Part shown: positions 1-11,505 of the stretch, piece after piece
Layout of the letters: every line of letters starts with the position of its first letter
Numbering within the stretch: position 1 is the stretch's first letter
Origin: Rhodocollybia butyracea
Lineage: Eukaryota > Basidiomycota > Agaricomycetes > Agaricales > Omphalotaceae
Reading direction: 5' to 3'
NCBI GenBank assembly: GCA_015501585.1
Contig: JADNRY010000190.1
Location: 60,508-124,507 of the forward strand
Length of the DNA: 64,000 nt
The notes under the pieces: model-generated
The model's input: only the letters and a program-made list of their open reading frames with translations
Told to the model about the DNA's origin: nothing
The model's database searches: none
Translations under genes and position numbers: made by a program

Positions 1-314
1 GAAACTGTTATAGATTAAAAATCCCAGCTCAGCAAGATTATTATTTTCCCGCCGATTCCTCCAATGGCAGGCCGTACTCGCTCAGGGAAATCTCCCCGAT
101 TGAAGCGGTAGAGAGAGGGTTTTCTACTTCCAGCGAAACTGCCGTTTTAATCGCTGGCGAGGAAGACTTGAGTACTGAGCCTGAGTACTTGAGTTCAGAT
201 GGATGGCACTCGTCTCGAAATGATTCCAAACGGAGAAGTGGTCTGGAAGTGAAGCTGCCGGATTCGCAAGGTATTACCCTAGATCTGAAGGTGGTAATTG
301 GCCAGTTAGAGTGA
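1..314 (+). CDS. 3' end of an unrecognised protein-coding gene, cut by the window edge
   Basis: One frame is open from the first complete codon at base 3 to a TGA at 312-314, about 103 codons. The peptide is acidic and serine-rich and ends in a charged stretch finishing VVIGQLE. Codon use looks coding, and the reverse strand carries only a shadow frame. I do not recognise the family. It could be the last exon of a larger protein whose start lies to the left, or less likely a chance open frame. Confidence 0.45.
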   Translation, partial: NCYRLKIPAQQDYYFPADSSNGRPYSLREISPIEAVERGFSTSSETAVLIAGEEDLSTEPEYLSSDGWHSSRNDSKRRSGLEVKLPDSQGITLDLKVVIGQLE

Positions 315-1505
315 CACCCCACGTCCAGTTACCAGTAGGGTGCTTTCTGTGCAGTGATGGTGGTTTCAGTTCAATTCAATTGGCGCCGAAGCTTGGGCGC
401 TTCTTTCCTCAGATGGGCCATGGTCTGATTTCATCCTCATCGCGGTCAGCTGGCGGAGTACTCTAAATCTAGCTGAAATAGGGGGTAATTTTGGAATACT
501 TATCGCTGGACGTCACCCAACTGTGTCAACACAATTTTTCAATGCAAAGAATGGACGTGGTTAAAGGTTTTAGCATTATATTCCCGATAAAGAGCCTAGC
601 CTTCGAAACCAGCTTCAACCAAATCATTGATTCCGATCTGATAGATCCTTCGCAGTACTAGTAAATGACGAACTGTCACTGCTATTGCGAAGCGCGTAGT
701 CAGACTAAGTCAAGTGCGCTCTCAAATTTATTTTGCTGAGAAATATTTACAGGTGTATTTTGTGCACGGATGTCACTACTGAGCGCTGAGCACTGAAAGA
801 CCGAGACGAAAGCTTACACGATACAAGGGAATGGCGCTCTACTGACACCAATGTCTGCCAGGCCCGTGGACGCAAGTGTCAACTTGCAGACTGGATAGAA
901 ATATCAGCTAATACATATCAGACAGCATGAAAAGCCTTTTTCGAGTCGTGCGCGACTTCTGCTGTCTCCTATCGCATCTCTGTCAACTCGAAGGAACTCG
1001 TGGATACCCACTGCTTTGGCCGTTTTACACATCAAGGTATCAAATCCAGTGAACCGTTGATTGTTGTTCCTCACACTGTCAGCGTAACTTCAACTTGTTG
1101 TTGAACAAATCAAGTATCTACTGGTGGGTATTCAGACTCTTCAAACCTTGGTCTCCGTCAAGCCATCTTCGCAGATGACCTGTACGCTATCTTGTGTACT
1201 ACTATCTGCTTTCGGCTGTCCGTGGTCAACTGAAGGAAATGAGAACAGTAAAGAGACGTATACTAATGTGGAGACAGATTGCTTACTCATCTTCGTTATT
1301 GTACCTTGAACTTAATGTATCTCTGAGAAGCGTGTTCTGCATTCCTACGGTGAGCCTTTACATACTTTAAGATACAAGGTGCGCAACGAATTAATCAATT
1401 TGGCCGTTTCATTTCATTTGTAGGGGCACGTAATGCAGATGCTAAACTAACGGGAGGATTACATGGGTAGGAAGGCGATAGGTCGGGGAAAGTACGCTGT
1501 TCATA
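315..1505. other. intergenic, no supportable gene
   Basis: About 1.2 kb between the partial gene and the next reverse-strand gene. Only short open frames are present, without plausible intron junctions joining them. I see no repeat or RNA gene here. Confidence 0.5.
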
Positions 1506-2321
1506 CTATGTAGGGACCACCCTGAGACTGTCATTATCATCATGAGAATCGCTATGAGCTTCGGAAACGGGGCTGTAGTTTGGGGCAGGTCCTCTTGTTT
1601 GCTCCAAGCCAGTACCACCCTCTCTCGAATCAGCCGACACCAAAACCGGTAGGGTGTCAATATATCTTGGAGGACCACCATGTTTGTCGTAAGCTGGAAG
1701 TACGTCCTTTTCTCCCATATCAACATTATGATCGCTGAGGCCTGGACCCAGCCGCCTCCCCCCTTCGCCAATATCCGCCGCTCGAGTCCGATGCGAGCGA
1801 CTGGCTGATGAATATGCAGCTATAGATGCATGCGGATTGTAGGCAGCAGGAACGTGGGTCAAATCGTAGGCTGATAGCGTGCCAAATGAAGCTGAAGGAA
1901 AGCGTGTTCGAGGAATGGAACGAAGATGTGACCCATTATCGCGATTAGAGAAGAACGTAGTTACTGGTTGCCCATTCTGTCTGAGAGTCTTGAAACTGTA
2001 AAGTAGATTTGATTTGGATGTGAGCGCGAAGAGAAAAATATCGGTACGCACCGACGCAATATTATGCTCGTCATCACAAGTGCTGCCAGAGTCAGAAAGA
2101 GCCATTCCAATACGTTCTAAGAAACGATGGGCGACAATAAGGAGATGAATAAGCCGTTTTGTGATAAGAATACCGACCTTGGTGAAACTGGCTGTCGTAG
2201 TCCCATTCGCATTACTCGTGGATGAGGAAGTCGAGCCTGCGGCTGAGGTAGATGATGTGGCAGTTGCTGCCGAACTAGAGATATTGGCGGAAACTAGATC
2301 TACGAGGTTTACCACGACCAT
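1506..2321 (-). CDS. Single-pass membrane protein with Ser/Thr-rich N-terminus (basidiomycete family)
   Basis: Three exons on the minus strand (2178-2321, 2052-2116, 1506-1995) give 232 aa. The unspliced frame looks open, but removing the two introns (2117-2177, starting GTCGGT; 1996-2051, starting GTGCGT) restores a hydrophobic segment that is otherwise lost, starting NVLEWLFLTLALVMTS at about residues 49-65 and followed by arginines. Before it lies a Ser/Thr/Ala-rich stretch (about residues 9-47), probably extracellular. After it comes a polar tail with the motif LPAYDKHGGPPRY, followed by an acidic end. This layout (Ser-rich outside, one helix, basic stop-transfer, LPAYD and GGPP motifs) is common in uncharacterised agaricomycete proteins. 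Function unknown; a surface sensor is only a guess. Confidence 0.7.
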   Translation of the reverse strand: MVVVNLVDLVSANISSSAATATSSTSAAGSTSSSTSNANGTTTASFTKVGILITKRLIHLLIVAHRFLERIGMALSDSGSTCDDEHNIASVRTDIFLFALTSKSNLLYSFKTLRQNGQPVTTFFSNRDNGSHLRSIPRTRFPSASFGTLSAYDLTHVPAAYNPHASIAAYSSASRSHRTRAADIGEGGRRLGPGLSDHNVDMGEKDVLPAYDKHGGPPRYIDTLPVLVSADSREGGTGLEQTRGPAPNYSPVSEAHSDSHDDNDSLRVVPT

Positions 2322-3191
2322 GCCAGTGGGAGCAGTGACAAGAGCACCTGTTCAGAAGTTTCCTGTCATGGGACCTATATAGGTCGCTCAAAAAGGTAAG
2401 TGTCCAGGAAGTGTCAGTCGTTTCATTTCATTTATGACATGAAAGCGAGGATTTTGTGTTGAACGACTCAGTATGACTCTGAATGAGTATCAGAAGGAGT
2501 GAGAGTAAGAAATCGGGGAATAAATTCAACAAAGAATAAAAAGCTTAAGCGCCGAAAATGCCCCCGCGCGCCCAACACGTTCCTGTGCGCTTAACACCCA
2601 ATTCGCGAACTGCCACAGATTTGCCTCAGTGGCAAAGCTCCAAACGCGGGGTGCATAACTATCGGGCCACCATCTGCTTACCGAACGCTAGATTGGAACT
2701 CTTCGACCCCTTCTGCGGGATTCAAACTCGAGGCTTTCCTGGTTCCTGCGATACACCCTCAGATCAAAACTTTCAGGTCATCTCAGCTGCTGCTCTGTGC
2801 GCAGCAATTTCCTAAAATTCTAGGGTGACCATGACCAAGGGAACGTACTCATCCGGGAGATCATTACTGTTAACGATAACCAATGCCCCATCTTGGCCTC
2901 ATTTACTTAAGTTGGTTACTTGTACACCAACGGCGTTTTTGATTCGAGGCTTGGTAATTTCCTATCTCACTCTCAGATCAGAACCTCTAAGACCATTTAA
3001 GCTCTACGCGCAGCAAGATGATCTTCTGCTGTGACCAGTCGACGAGAACGTTAACAAATCGAGATCAAGTCCATCCTTCCGCAGTCGCAGTATACCGTTA
3101 GTAACGGCCAGCCAGCTTTTTTTTTGGCCAGTCAACTAGTACTTAAGGCTTGGAGATTCATAATTTACACACCCCGTCGTGAGTTAACGCA
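2322..3191. other. intergenic, no supportable gene
   Basis: Contains short open frames at about 2558-2815 and 2825-3034 on the plus strand, but no family signature, good start context or splice junctions. The stretch includes a run of nine Ts just before 3130. This is also the probable shared upstream region of the divergent genes at 2321 (minus) and 3192 (plus). Confidence 0.45.
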
Positions 3192-4122
3192 ATGGCGATC
3201 CCTCAATGCCCCACGAGAAAGGACGTCGGAGAGATAGAGACCATGATCTATCAGGTCCGTATCGTCTTTAAGCTAATGTATTATCGGAGTCTCCAATTTT
3301 GCGACTCTACTAGGTCAACGATGACTTTTATGTCGTCCCGTTCCGTTTCTTCTACGCGCATTGCAATGTATTCAGAGAGCCCACCCATGCCTTCGAATTA
3401 GATGCCGATGTCGACGATGGGCTACCTGGTCGTTCTACTTTGTGCGAAGACAGCTCTGTCGAATGTGACTGCGGACAACGTGGTAGCTCTGAAGAACCTC
3501 CCCGCGCGTTCGAGTTGGTAGCCGATAACCGCCAATCTGATGATTACCTTGACGGTATCCCTCGGATCGAGCTACCCGTAGGCACGACCAGAGTTGAGTT
3601 TGAGTTACTGTTGAAAGTGGTTGCACCTCTGTGAGATTTTTTTTCTCTGCGCGTTCGACAATACAGTGACACTCATGTAGGGCCGCTCCGAACCCCGCTT
3701 CAATGCCTACTTTGACACTCAGTGAATGGCTATCGGTGCTGACGCTCGCTACTGCATGGGATATTTCTAGTATACGCAGCCTGGCCTTGGCTCAGATCAA
3801 GGATCTCTACTGCGAGCATTCGGCCACGCTACGACAGCAACGCAAAGTTGCTATTTCTGATTGTGATGATGCCAAGCTCTGTGAGTGGCAGGACTTGGAG
3901 GAAGAAGCTGACCTGGGTTACTGGAAGCAATGTCAGTTTCTTCTTTCAACTATTCTCATTGCTGTTACTGATGCAAGGATGGAAAATGAGCAGTGTATGT
4001 TCAACAGTGGGTCAGGGGCATCCAGCAACTTTACTTTGAGGGAAATGAATTTATGGTGGATGCTGGTGAGGGTTATGGAGAGTTCCATATTGATTCTGCT
4101 TGAGAAAGTTCAAAGGCTCTGA
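3192..4122 (+). CDS. Diverged BTB/POZ-like protein
   Basis: Exons 3192-3254, 3314-3630 and 3681-4122 join in frame to 273 aa; the introns are 59 and 50 nt. The order of motifs matches the BTB-like proteins expanded in agaricomycetes: an early FYVVPFRFFYAHCNVFRE stretch where the family has its YRVHRYFF-like segment, then IPRIELPVGTTRVEFELLLK, then LTLSEWLSVLTLATAWDISS leading into an alpha-helical C-terminal part. In related proteins this fold mediates protein-protein contacts, often with cullin-3 ligases, but substrates are unknown. The C-terminal third is less typical than its relatives, so a missed exon boundary there is possible. Confidence 0.6.
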
Positions 4123-6479
4123 GAGTATTCAAATTTTGGTTCTTATGTGTAGAGATCTGGTTACTCTACTATTTACTTATGTCTTGAAGACTTTTTTCTT
4201 TCCTTTTTTATACCCTCTCATCTCCATAGTGACATAGTGTTATCTTGAAAAAGCTGGATTCTTTTGACAAATAAATAAATTTATATAAGTAGTTGGGTGT
4301 GAGCTGGTGTGAGTGGCATTTTGAGATCATCTGATTTTTCTCCAATGCTTTAAAGTGAGCATTAGTGACAGATCTTCCCTATATGACACTGCTATGCAGC
4401 TACATAGTGAACTGAGAGTCCACTTATGTTTCTAATAGAACTTGTGCTTTAGGGCTGTGCAAGCAGACTTGACTCCATAAGTTACTGCTGTATGCTTTGA
4501 TGAGATACATATCAAGCTCAAGTCAAAGACATACTCATGATCTATCACATATTGAGTCACAGTTATCAGGACTTTCAAGAGTAACTGGTATTCAGAGCTG
4601 GTGCCTTGACTCTTTGCCAGCTTAAGTATATTGGTCATCTCAAGTTGGCTGGTCAAAGCGAGAAATACAAACCACGTGCCTGATAAAAAAACAAATTCCG
4701 GCTAGCAAAGCAATTAGGTAAAGCCTGTCATATTCACTAGAGGAGAGTATCATGCTTTCAAGTGTCCCAAATGCAAAAGGTGCGAAGCCTCAAGGCTGTT
4801 GTCGATGTGGCAATATGGCATATGCTTGGACATATGAATATGATATTTCGAACTCCTCCCTCGCTCCGAGTCATCCACATGTTGGAGGATAAACAATTGA
4901 TCTTCTCCTGTTTCTCTGCTGTAGGATATCTTCGAAGCGGTGGGATAGGTCTACGCGGGCCAATCACGTCATGGTATCTCAATTCAACCTCGGTCTCACA
5001 GTGGTGGATTAGTATTTGCATTTGCAGTAGTTTCCGATATTCACAGGCCCCGTACGGCCGTACGCTTCCAGTATGGATATTATCTCTTTGCTTTTTGCTT
5101 AGGTTGGTAGATGTAATGAGTTGTACGGCGTAGAAGTAAATCACGTCTCAGACGAAAACATGGTCCGACACTTACACCATACTATTTTGCTATCTTACGT
5201 CGATATGTAACGACTCTATAGTACGTATATGAGCCACACGAAGAGACCAGTCTCTTGGACTGGTGGTCAGCTCATCTGCATTACTTTCCCTGTTACCTGA
5301 TGAACTGATAGCTACATATTTCGAACTTTTCACAAATGCAACTTCTCACTTAAGTTCTCACCTTCGTGATCTCCATCTTTTTATTACCCATTGATCATAT
5401 CAGGATCCACTAGATAAGTTACCATCTCGACGAACTCGATCAAGTGCCATGATCATCTAGCCAAGCTTGGGGGTGGCTTTGATTAACAAACGGAAAATGT
5501 TGATTCCCTCAGGTTCGACCAGGGCGCGACAAAAAGCAACAGCACAATCGACTAAAGTATACTTTGTAATTGCATCTCAAATCTGTACATTTGGCCTCTC
5601 ATTCGACGAGATCGAGATCGAAGGCGAGCACAACAACGAACAAAGCCCACTGGAATAGGAAGCATACATCGGACTGCATGTACACTCCCCGTTGTGAGGC
5701 TCTTTACGCTAATAAGAGACCTGAGCGAGACGGAAAACTTCATGAGCTACCTTCACCGTATGCACACGCTGCGCGCCGAATCATAAAGAGTAGAAGAAAG
5801 TCGGCGGCCAAAAGGGTGAGCACAACGATGCATATGTACATCGCCACCAAACATCAGCAATTCCAGGCGATACCTCGCTCCCAACCCCCTATGGAGATTG
5901 ATGAGAAAGCGCTAGGCATACTGAAACCGAAACCAAACACAGACAAAAGTGAAGATTTATCAGCCAGAGCCAATAGATCATGACCTTTCACAGACACGAG
6001 GTACGGTCATCTGCGTCAGAATTATTCGCTCAACGGAGATACATGCGTTGGGAATGATATGATATCAGGATCTGGCTGTCTAGCTGTCTGGCAGTGTCTG
6101 GTACTTGTAGACAAGTGGGAAGCTGGGAAAGTCGATGAGTCGGCTGATATTTCGGCCGAAGTTAAGATCGACCAACTTCGAGTTAGGCTGCAGAGGATGG
6201 TAATGATTCAGAAAAACCTCAAGCATATGAGGGATCGCAAGTGTATATGCATTAATCGGCCATAAACGAAGATACTATCAATTTGCGGCCCAATAAACGC
6301 GCGTACAACTTTGCTGTTTCACGGGCACGACGATTCGACGAATGATTGAGATTGGAATTTGTGGACCGTGGACCGCAGTTTAGCCGAAATGCCGGCTTGA
6401 CTTTGTAACCATTTGAAGTTCTTGCCTTGTTCTTGCTTCTTGCTTCTTTTCGCCCACATATCGTTCACTGGAACTTTGC
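4123..6479. other. 2.4 kb without a supportable gene
   Basis: Several 60-137 codon frames occur on both strands (for example 4762-5133 plus and 5570-5983 plus). None shows a recognisable domain, consistent splice structure or coding bias, and they overlap each other in opposite directions. The last 300 bases are probably the promoter and 5' leader of the F-box gene. Confidence 0.45.
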
Positions 6480-8531
6480 ATGCCTGAAGAGCTTCCAGAA
6501 TCGCCATTCACAGATGCTTTCACCACGAATCACTCTGCCACGCTCTCTGAGCGCGCACAAATACTTGGCTTACTTGAAAGGCCGCAGGAGCGACTAAAAC
6601 AGATGAACAGCGAGATTTCACGTCTCAAACAACAAGTAGAGGCCCTTGTTGCCCAGCGCGCAGTAATCCATAAATTCATTCGAGCACATCGTGCTCTATT
6701 GGCCCCAATCCGGCGTTTGCCCGTCGAGGTCCTGTCCGAGATATTTCTGTTCTGTCTGCCTGTTGACAGAAATCCAGTACGAAGCGTGAAAGAGGCACCA
6801 CTTCTGCTTACTCGAATATGTCGTCGGTGGAGGGATATAGCGTTGGAAAATCCTCGGTTATGGACAGGAATTCATATTTTTGTGCCAGATATCTATAATA
6901 TGCCCAAGGATGAACGCCGTAGGATATTCGAAATGCGCACAGCTGGCTGGGAGGCTTGGTTAAAACGCTCGGGAGCCTTGCCTGTATCCCTATCACTTCA
7001 CGTCAGTTTCAACGACAATCCCATGGCTGTCTTGTACGGGTTACATGGTGCTGGCGGGATCTCATCCGCAGCTAATGCTTCAGCCCTCGAATATTATTCA
7101 GACTTTGCGAGAGTTCTGATGGCCTTGTCGAAAAGGTGGAAGAACCTAACGCTGCATATCCCAGCCTCCATGCTGACGGTATTGGCTTCGACTTTGAAAC
7201 CAGAGGATGTACCGCTTTTGGAAAGACTACAGCTGAGTTATCGGCCACCTTTCGAAACTTTTAGTATGGATAATTCTAACGAGAACAAATTTCTGTTCTC
7301 GCATCTCAGGATGCTGCAAACGTCTTCTTTGCAGAAACTGAGCCTTACCAGCCATCTCGATAGCCCGTACACTGTCCCTGTCCAGTGGAGTAATCTTACA
7401 GAATTGAATTTACAATCGAGGTTCTATAGAGGCACAATCAAGCTTTCCGAATGCTTTGGTATACTCTCTCGTGCTTGCAACCTCCGCCATTGTTCCATTG
7501 CTGTCGGACTCTCCCTCCCCTTACTTCTCTCCGCCGAAAACCCCTTCTTACAGCCGACCGATCCTGCTGATGCAGAGCTAATGGTGGAGTTAGGATCTGG
7601 CAAGATAATCCAGCTGGCGAATCTCGAAAGCCTCGACCTGACTTTCATCCTGGTTCCATCGCAGCCAGCTACCCATGCACTGGCACCTCTTCCAGAAGAT
7701 CTCTCGTATCTCTTTGATCACTTACAAGCCCCTCGCCTCTCCTCTCTCCGATATTACATCGGTACCTCATTTTACGGAACTAGTTTCCAACGTCTTCCGT
7801 TTCTCGACTTTCTTTTCCGCTCAGCATCAGTCGACAGTACTTGTGTCAGTATGATCGAGAAACTCGAACTCAGTATGCCCATCTCCGATGAAGGGTTGAA
7901 GAAAGGTTTAGAGGTGATGCCAGAGTTAAAGGTATTGGCAGTGAACGAATGGCCTGTTAGACCATCGAGGCGCTCAGAGGAAGAGGAAACAGAGGAGGAT
8001 GAATCTGAAGTACTCACGCAGGCGACGACGGTCTCTGATGGTCTTGTACAAGCTCTCACGAAACGTCGTCCTGTTGTAACAGATTCAGAAGAAGAAAATA
8101 GTCTGGAAGCCATCGAGACTCCGGACGTTCTTCTTTGCCCCAAACTCGAGGATGTGAAGTTCACCAATTGCGTTAGCGGTCGATCGCTATTAGAATCTAC
8201 ATTGATCCAATTCGCAGAAAGTAGATGGCTGTCCTATCCCACCATTCCAGCTCCGTCACTTGATTCATCTCCCTCTACCTCCGCTCTCAGCACGCCTCGG
8301 CCTTCATCACCTCTAGACTCACTCGAACCTCCGATATCGCGACTCAAATCCCTCCACATCGCTTTTGGGCATGTTAGCGGAGCGCGAAAGAATCAGCAAC
8401 ATGATTGGGCAACGCTCAAAAAACGCGTGGCGGCACTGATGAGAGAAGGGATGAAAATCAATTGGGTGTATCCCGGAAAGAGAAAAGTGAATGATTCGCC
8501 TTGGGGAGGGCTTGGTAGTGGTAACTCATAG
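6480..8531 (+). CDS. F-box-like protein with N-terminal coiled coil
   Basis: Uninterrupted 683-codon frame from ATG 6480. Residues about 25-65 form a heptad-type coiled coil (LKQMNSEISRLKQQVEALV). They lead directly into an F-box-like segment at about 75-125 with IRRLPVEVLSEIFLFCLP and ICRRWRDIALENPRLWTGIH. The rest is leucine-rich with irregular LRR-like strands and an acidic insert around residues 500-530 (SEEEETEEDESE). This coiled coil plus F-box layout is one of the most expanded protein families in agaricomycetes. F-box proteins link substrates to SCF ubiquitin ligases through SKP1; the target here is unknown. It is a single exon, unusual for this gene-dense, intron-rich neighbourhood but normal for the family. 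Confidence 0.9.
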   Translation: MPEELPESPFTDAFTTNHSATLSERAQILGLLERPQERLKQMNSEISRLKQQVEALVAQRAVIHKFIRAHRALLAPIRRLPVEVLSEIFLFCLPVDRNPVRSVKEAPLLLTRICRRWRDIALENPRLWTGIHIFVPDIYNMPKDERRRIFEMRTAGWEAWLKRSGALPVSLSLHVSFNDNPMAVLYGLHGAGGISSAANASALEYYSDFARVLMALSKRWKNLTLHIPASMLTVLASTLKPEDVPLLERLQLSYRPPFETFSMDNSNENKFLFSHLRMLQTSSLQKLSLTSHLDSPYTVPVQWSNLTELNLQSRFYRGTIKLSECFGILSRACNLRHCSIAVGLSLPLLLSAENPFLQPTDPADAELMVELGSGKIIQLANLESLDLTFILVPSQPATHALAPLPEDLSYLFDHLQAPRLSSLRYYIGTSFYGTSFQRLPFLDFLFRSASVDSTCVSMIEKLELSMPISDEGLKKGLEVMPELKVLAVNEWPVRPSRRSEEEETEEDESEVLTQATTVSDGLVQALTKRRPVVTDSEEENSLEAIETPDVLLCPKLEDVKFTNCVSGRSLLESTLIQFAESRWLSYPTIPAPSLDSSPSTSALSTPRPSSPLDSLEPPISRLKSLHIAFGHVSGARKNQQHDWATLKKRVAALMREGMKINWVYPGKRKVNDSPWGGLGSGNS

Positions 8532-9183
8532 TCTTTGTAAACTGGATTTGCGGATAGATTCTTAGCAATTCCATACATTGTATATATCATTGTAGTGATA
8601 TTATTGTAGGTGATATGTCACTGTGCAACCTGTGACTCGGACGTGTTTGTATTACTGGATTGGATACTGGAATCATATTTTGTTGTTTGGGATTTGATTT
8701 TTTATCCCTGGGCATCTTTCCAGCTGAACCTCCACCACCATATCCAAATGCATCAGTACCTACTCTCGCTACAGGATACTTTCTGGCGTGAAGGATGATC
8801 ACAATCGGTTACTTCTATAGGCTTTCAAACTTTGATTGGAGCGTATTTGCAGTCAGTTCGGTTACCTCGGCATCTCCTCGCTACGTCGCACAGCGATTGC
8901 AGAAGACGACCATAAACTTGTCACGCCGTCTCATCGGTGTCTCCGCGTTACATGCCAGCAGTTGCAGATATTAAATGCATGCTGAGGCCGCGGAGAGTGA
9001 GACCAGGTGTTCTTGTCAGAGGGTTGACACGATGTTCGACTGACTAGTATCTAGTAGGCCGTCGGTGTTACCTTTGTCGACCGTAGCTCGGCACAACTGC
9101 GCCACCTTATTAGTGCTTATCTTATCAGTGTCGGTGTCGGCATCGGCGTCTGCGTAAGAGGCCAAAGCGTAACGATCAAAAGC
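8532..9183. other. intergenic between F-box gene and TMEM70-like gene
   Basis: About 650 bases with short overlapping frames only. A short GTGTCGG/CATCGGCGTC-type repetitive stretch lies near 9127-9155, just ahead of the next start codon. Probably contains the 3' UTR of the F-box gene and the promoter of the next gene. Confidence 0.45.
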
Positions 9184-10134
9184 ATGTTGTTTCCTACTAC
9201 AGCTACAGCTACGGCCGTTTGCCGGCTCAGAGTCAACTGTCTTTCCCGGTCTTCAACCTCATCATTATTATGGCGAAATTATGCATTCGCCAGAACATTC
9301 TCAGTACATCATACTCGCCAAAACTCCAAGTCACTCGATAACTCACAAAACACATTAATCTACGACGGACCCCTCGCATCCACATTTCGAAAACTAAAAA
9401 TATTCTCCCTATCATCTTTAACCCTTTCGTGCTCAATGGCACCCCTCATCTTCATAATTGAATCCCAATTACCGATTTTCGCGAGGACAGGTCTTGCATT
9501 GATGGCTGTATCGACGTCTGGTGTTAGTACTGGTGTTATTGGTGCGTTCAAAGGACGTCTGTACTTTATGTACAGCTAGGTCTCTAATTTACTACAACAG
9601 CATGGGCAGCCCATCCATACGTCCTCATATTGCGTCGAATAGACCCTGCAAACAACGGTGGAACCAAAGGTTTGGAATTCGTGACAGCAAATTGGAGGCT
9701 TCAGAAAAGGATAACACGCGTACGTGTTTGCAGCGTTCTACTACTTGATTTGATATCTTACTATCACTTCAGGTTTACGACACGACCTTTTTAACCACAA
9801 CCGACAGACCATTCGCGAAATGGCAATTGGCTGAGAAGCTCGTATTACCAGAACAGGCGGAACCCTCGTCTGCCAGCCCCGCGTCTCTTCCAAACTTAAC
9901 CCCAGCACAGGGTTCGCAAGAGACTGTCGCAGAAACGTTCGATGCTTCCGGGGATCTCATCGGCAGTTGGATTGTTACTTGGGATAACCATGAGGGACGT
10001 GGCGTTGGAACATGTAGGGCCGTCGGGACTGTTGTAAAGTAAGTGTCTCATTCGATCTATCATGACTGACCTGTTGACGCGATTGCTGTTTTAGACATTT
10101 TCAAGTTCATCCAGAGTTGTTTGAACTACATTAG
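9184..10134 (+). CDS. TMEM70-like mitochondrial inner-membrane protein
   Basis: Four exons (9184-9541, 9601-9719, 9773-10038, 10095-10134) join to 260 aa. The N-terminus is rich in Ser, Arg and Leu with few acidic residues, as expected of a mitochondrial targeting sequence. Then comes LIYDGPLASTFRKLKIFSLS, a hydrophobic pair of segments (about residues 75-125), and the junction-spanning motif WAAHPYVLILRR, which is typical of the TMEM70/TMEM186/TMEM223 family. In animals TMEM70 helps assemble the ATP synthase c-ring and complex I; that role here is by homology only. The C-terminal part (GSWIVTWDNHEGRGVGTCRAV) is soluble. The final coding exon is only 40 nt. Confidence 0.75.
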
Positions 10135-11505
10135 GTTTGTACGCAATACATTTACCATCAATCTAACCTACTGTGCATCGACGCGCCTTTTTGTTGAAAT
10201 ATGGATACTATTAACTCAAGGCCACCTTGGTCGGCGACGGCCATCGAGAGTGTCATGAGTTGTGACCAGTGACCATGATGATATAGGAATTATGGTTGTT
10301 CTTTGACCGCAATCTGCTGCGAGGTTGAAGATCACCTCGCCTTTAGCTAACATACTTGGAAACCTGTCCAGGCATCCTGATTACTTTTACTCTAGTCAAC
10401 GAGATGTTGTAGGCTCAAAGAACCAGAATCATCGAGTCACATGCGCGGAGTGCGCGCAGTTGATCCCAGCCTCTACTTATGCTGAGGAATGGTCGCTTCT
10501 GTCCTTGCGATTTGGTGTGGTCTACTCGGAACACTGCTGTGCAACCGGAATTTGGCTGGAGATTCGGGGAGCCCGATCTCAACGACGTCCGAGGAACAAA
10601 ATCCATGAACCCGTTACTCGTCTCAACCCACGAAAAATGCGATAGTTCTATGCAATCTTTGGTACATACACAACCGGTTAATCTGTGTATCTTCCGTGGC
10701 ATTCCCATAGAGACATAGAGACATAGAACGTGGTCTCAGTCAAGTTTGCTCAGTGCAATATTACGGTAGAATTCTTCTGGACCTCAATAACTCCAGCAGA
10801 GCGAGTCAGCACCTAAGTCTCCACGAAGTAGATAAACGTGCACTTTTGATATGTGAGCCTTATGCATATAAATTCGCAGCGCAGTGGGGCTTTATTATGA
10901 CTACTCTAGAAGCGACCCAGATCGTGTCTTACTAAAAGGGACTACATACTGGGCAGTGGGTAGTTCGGTCGACCTTTGGTAAACAAACTTCGATCGTGAC
11001 TTTCGACGCCGCTGCCAGATTATCGAGCTCATTTCTGGTATTACTAAGTGCCCAGTCACGGCTTGCAGTGTAGTCTAATCTTATCACAGATGATAATTGG
11101 CACCAGTAATGCTCGAAGCAGCGCAGACCCATCTTTTGCATAACCGGGAGCACTGTCCTTCTTGGCTATCAATTTACCTATCGAAGTATACAAGGTCCGG
11201 CCGCTGAATACCATAATCCCAGAAGTGCCACATCTCTAGTATTACCTTGGGTTGCCCTATTACTACCTTGGTCGTCCTACGCTAGAACCATCCTGCGATG
11301 TGAGCCCTCCAACCCTTTCGTCACTGCCATTAAGCAGCTATACCGAGGTTTTACCAGATCCCAACCAAGATTTGCTGAGACGTTATGATATGGCTCTTCG
11401 TAAATAATTTAGAATATATATAGCCCTTGCTGTTTTGATTCTGGAACGGGACTTAGACCACCCTTCGCACTCCCTAGTTGCTCCCTACTTTGGATTGAGA
11501 GGGTC
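10135..11505. other. 1.4 kb without a supportable gene
   Basis: Overlapping short frames on both strands (about 10325-10718 and 10932-11153) without domains or splice consistency. An AT-rich TATATATAG at about 11415-11423 lies 90 bases before the next start and could be its TATA region. Confidence 0.45.

Noticed and set aside
1442..1771. Minus-strand 109-codon frame overlapping the single-pass membrane gene
   Set aside because: Different frame of the same strand without splice support; the spliced model explains the region.
4758..5144. Pair of opposite 123- and 128-codon frames
   Set aside because: Fully overlapping on opposite strands, no signature in either.
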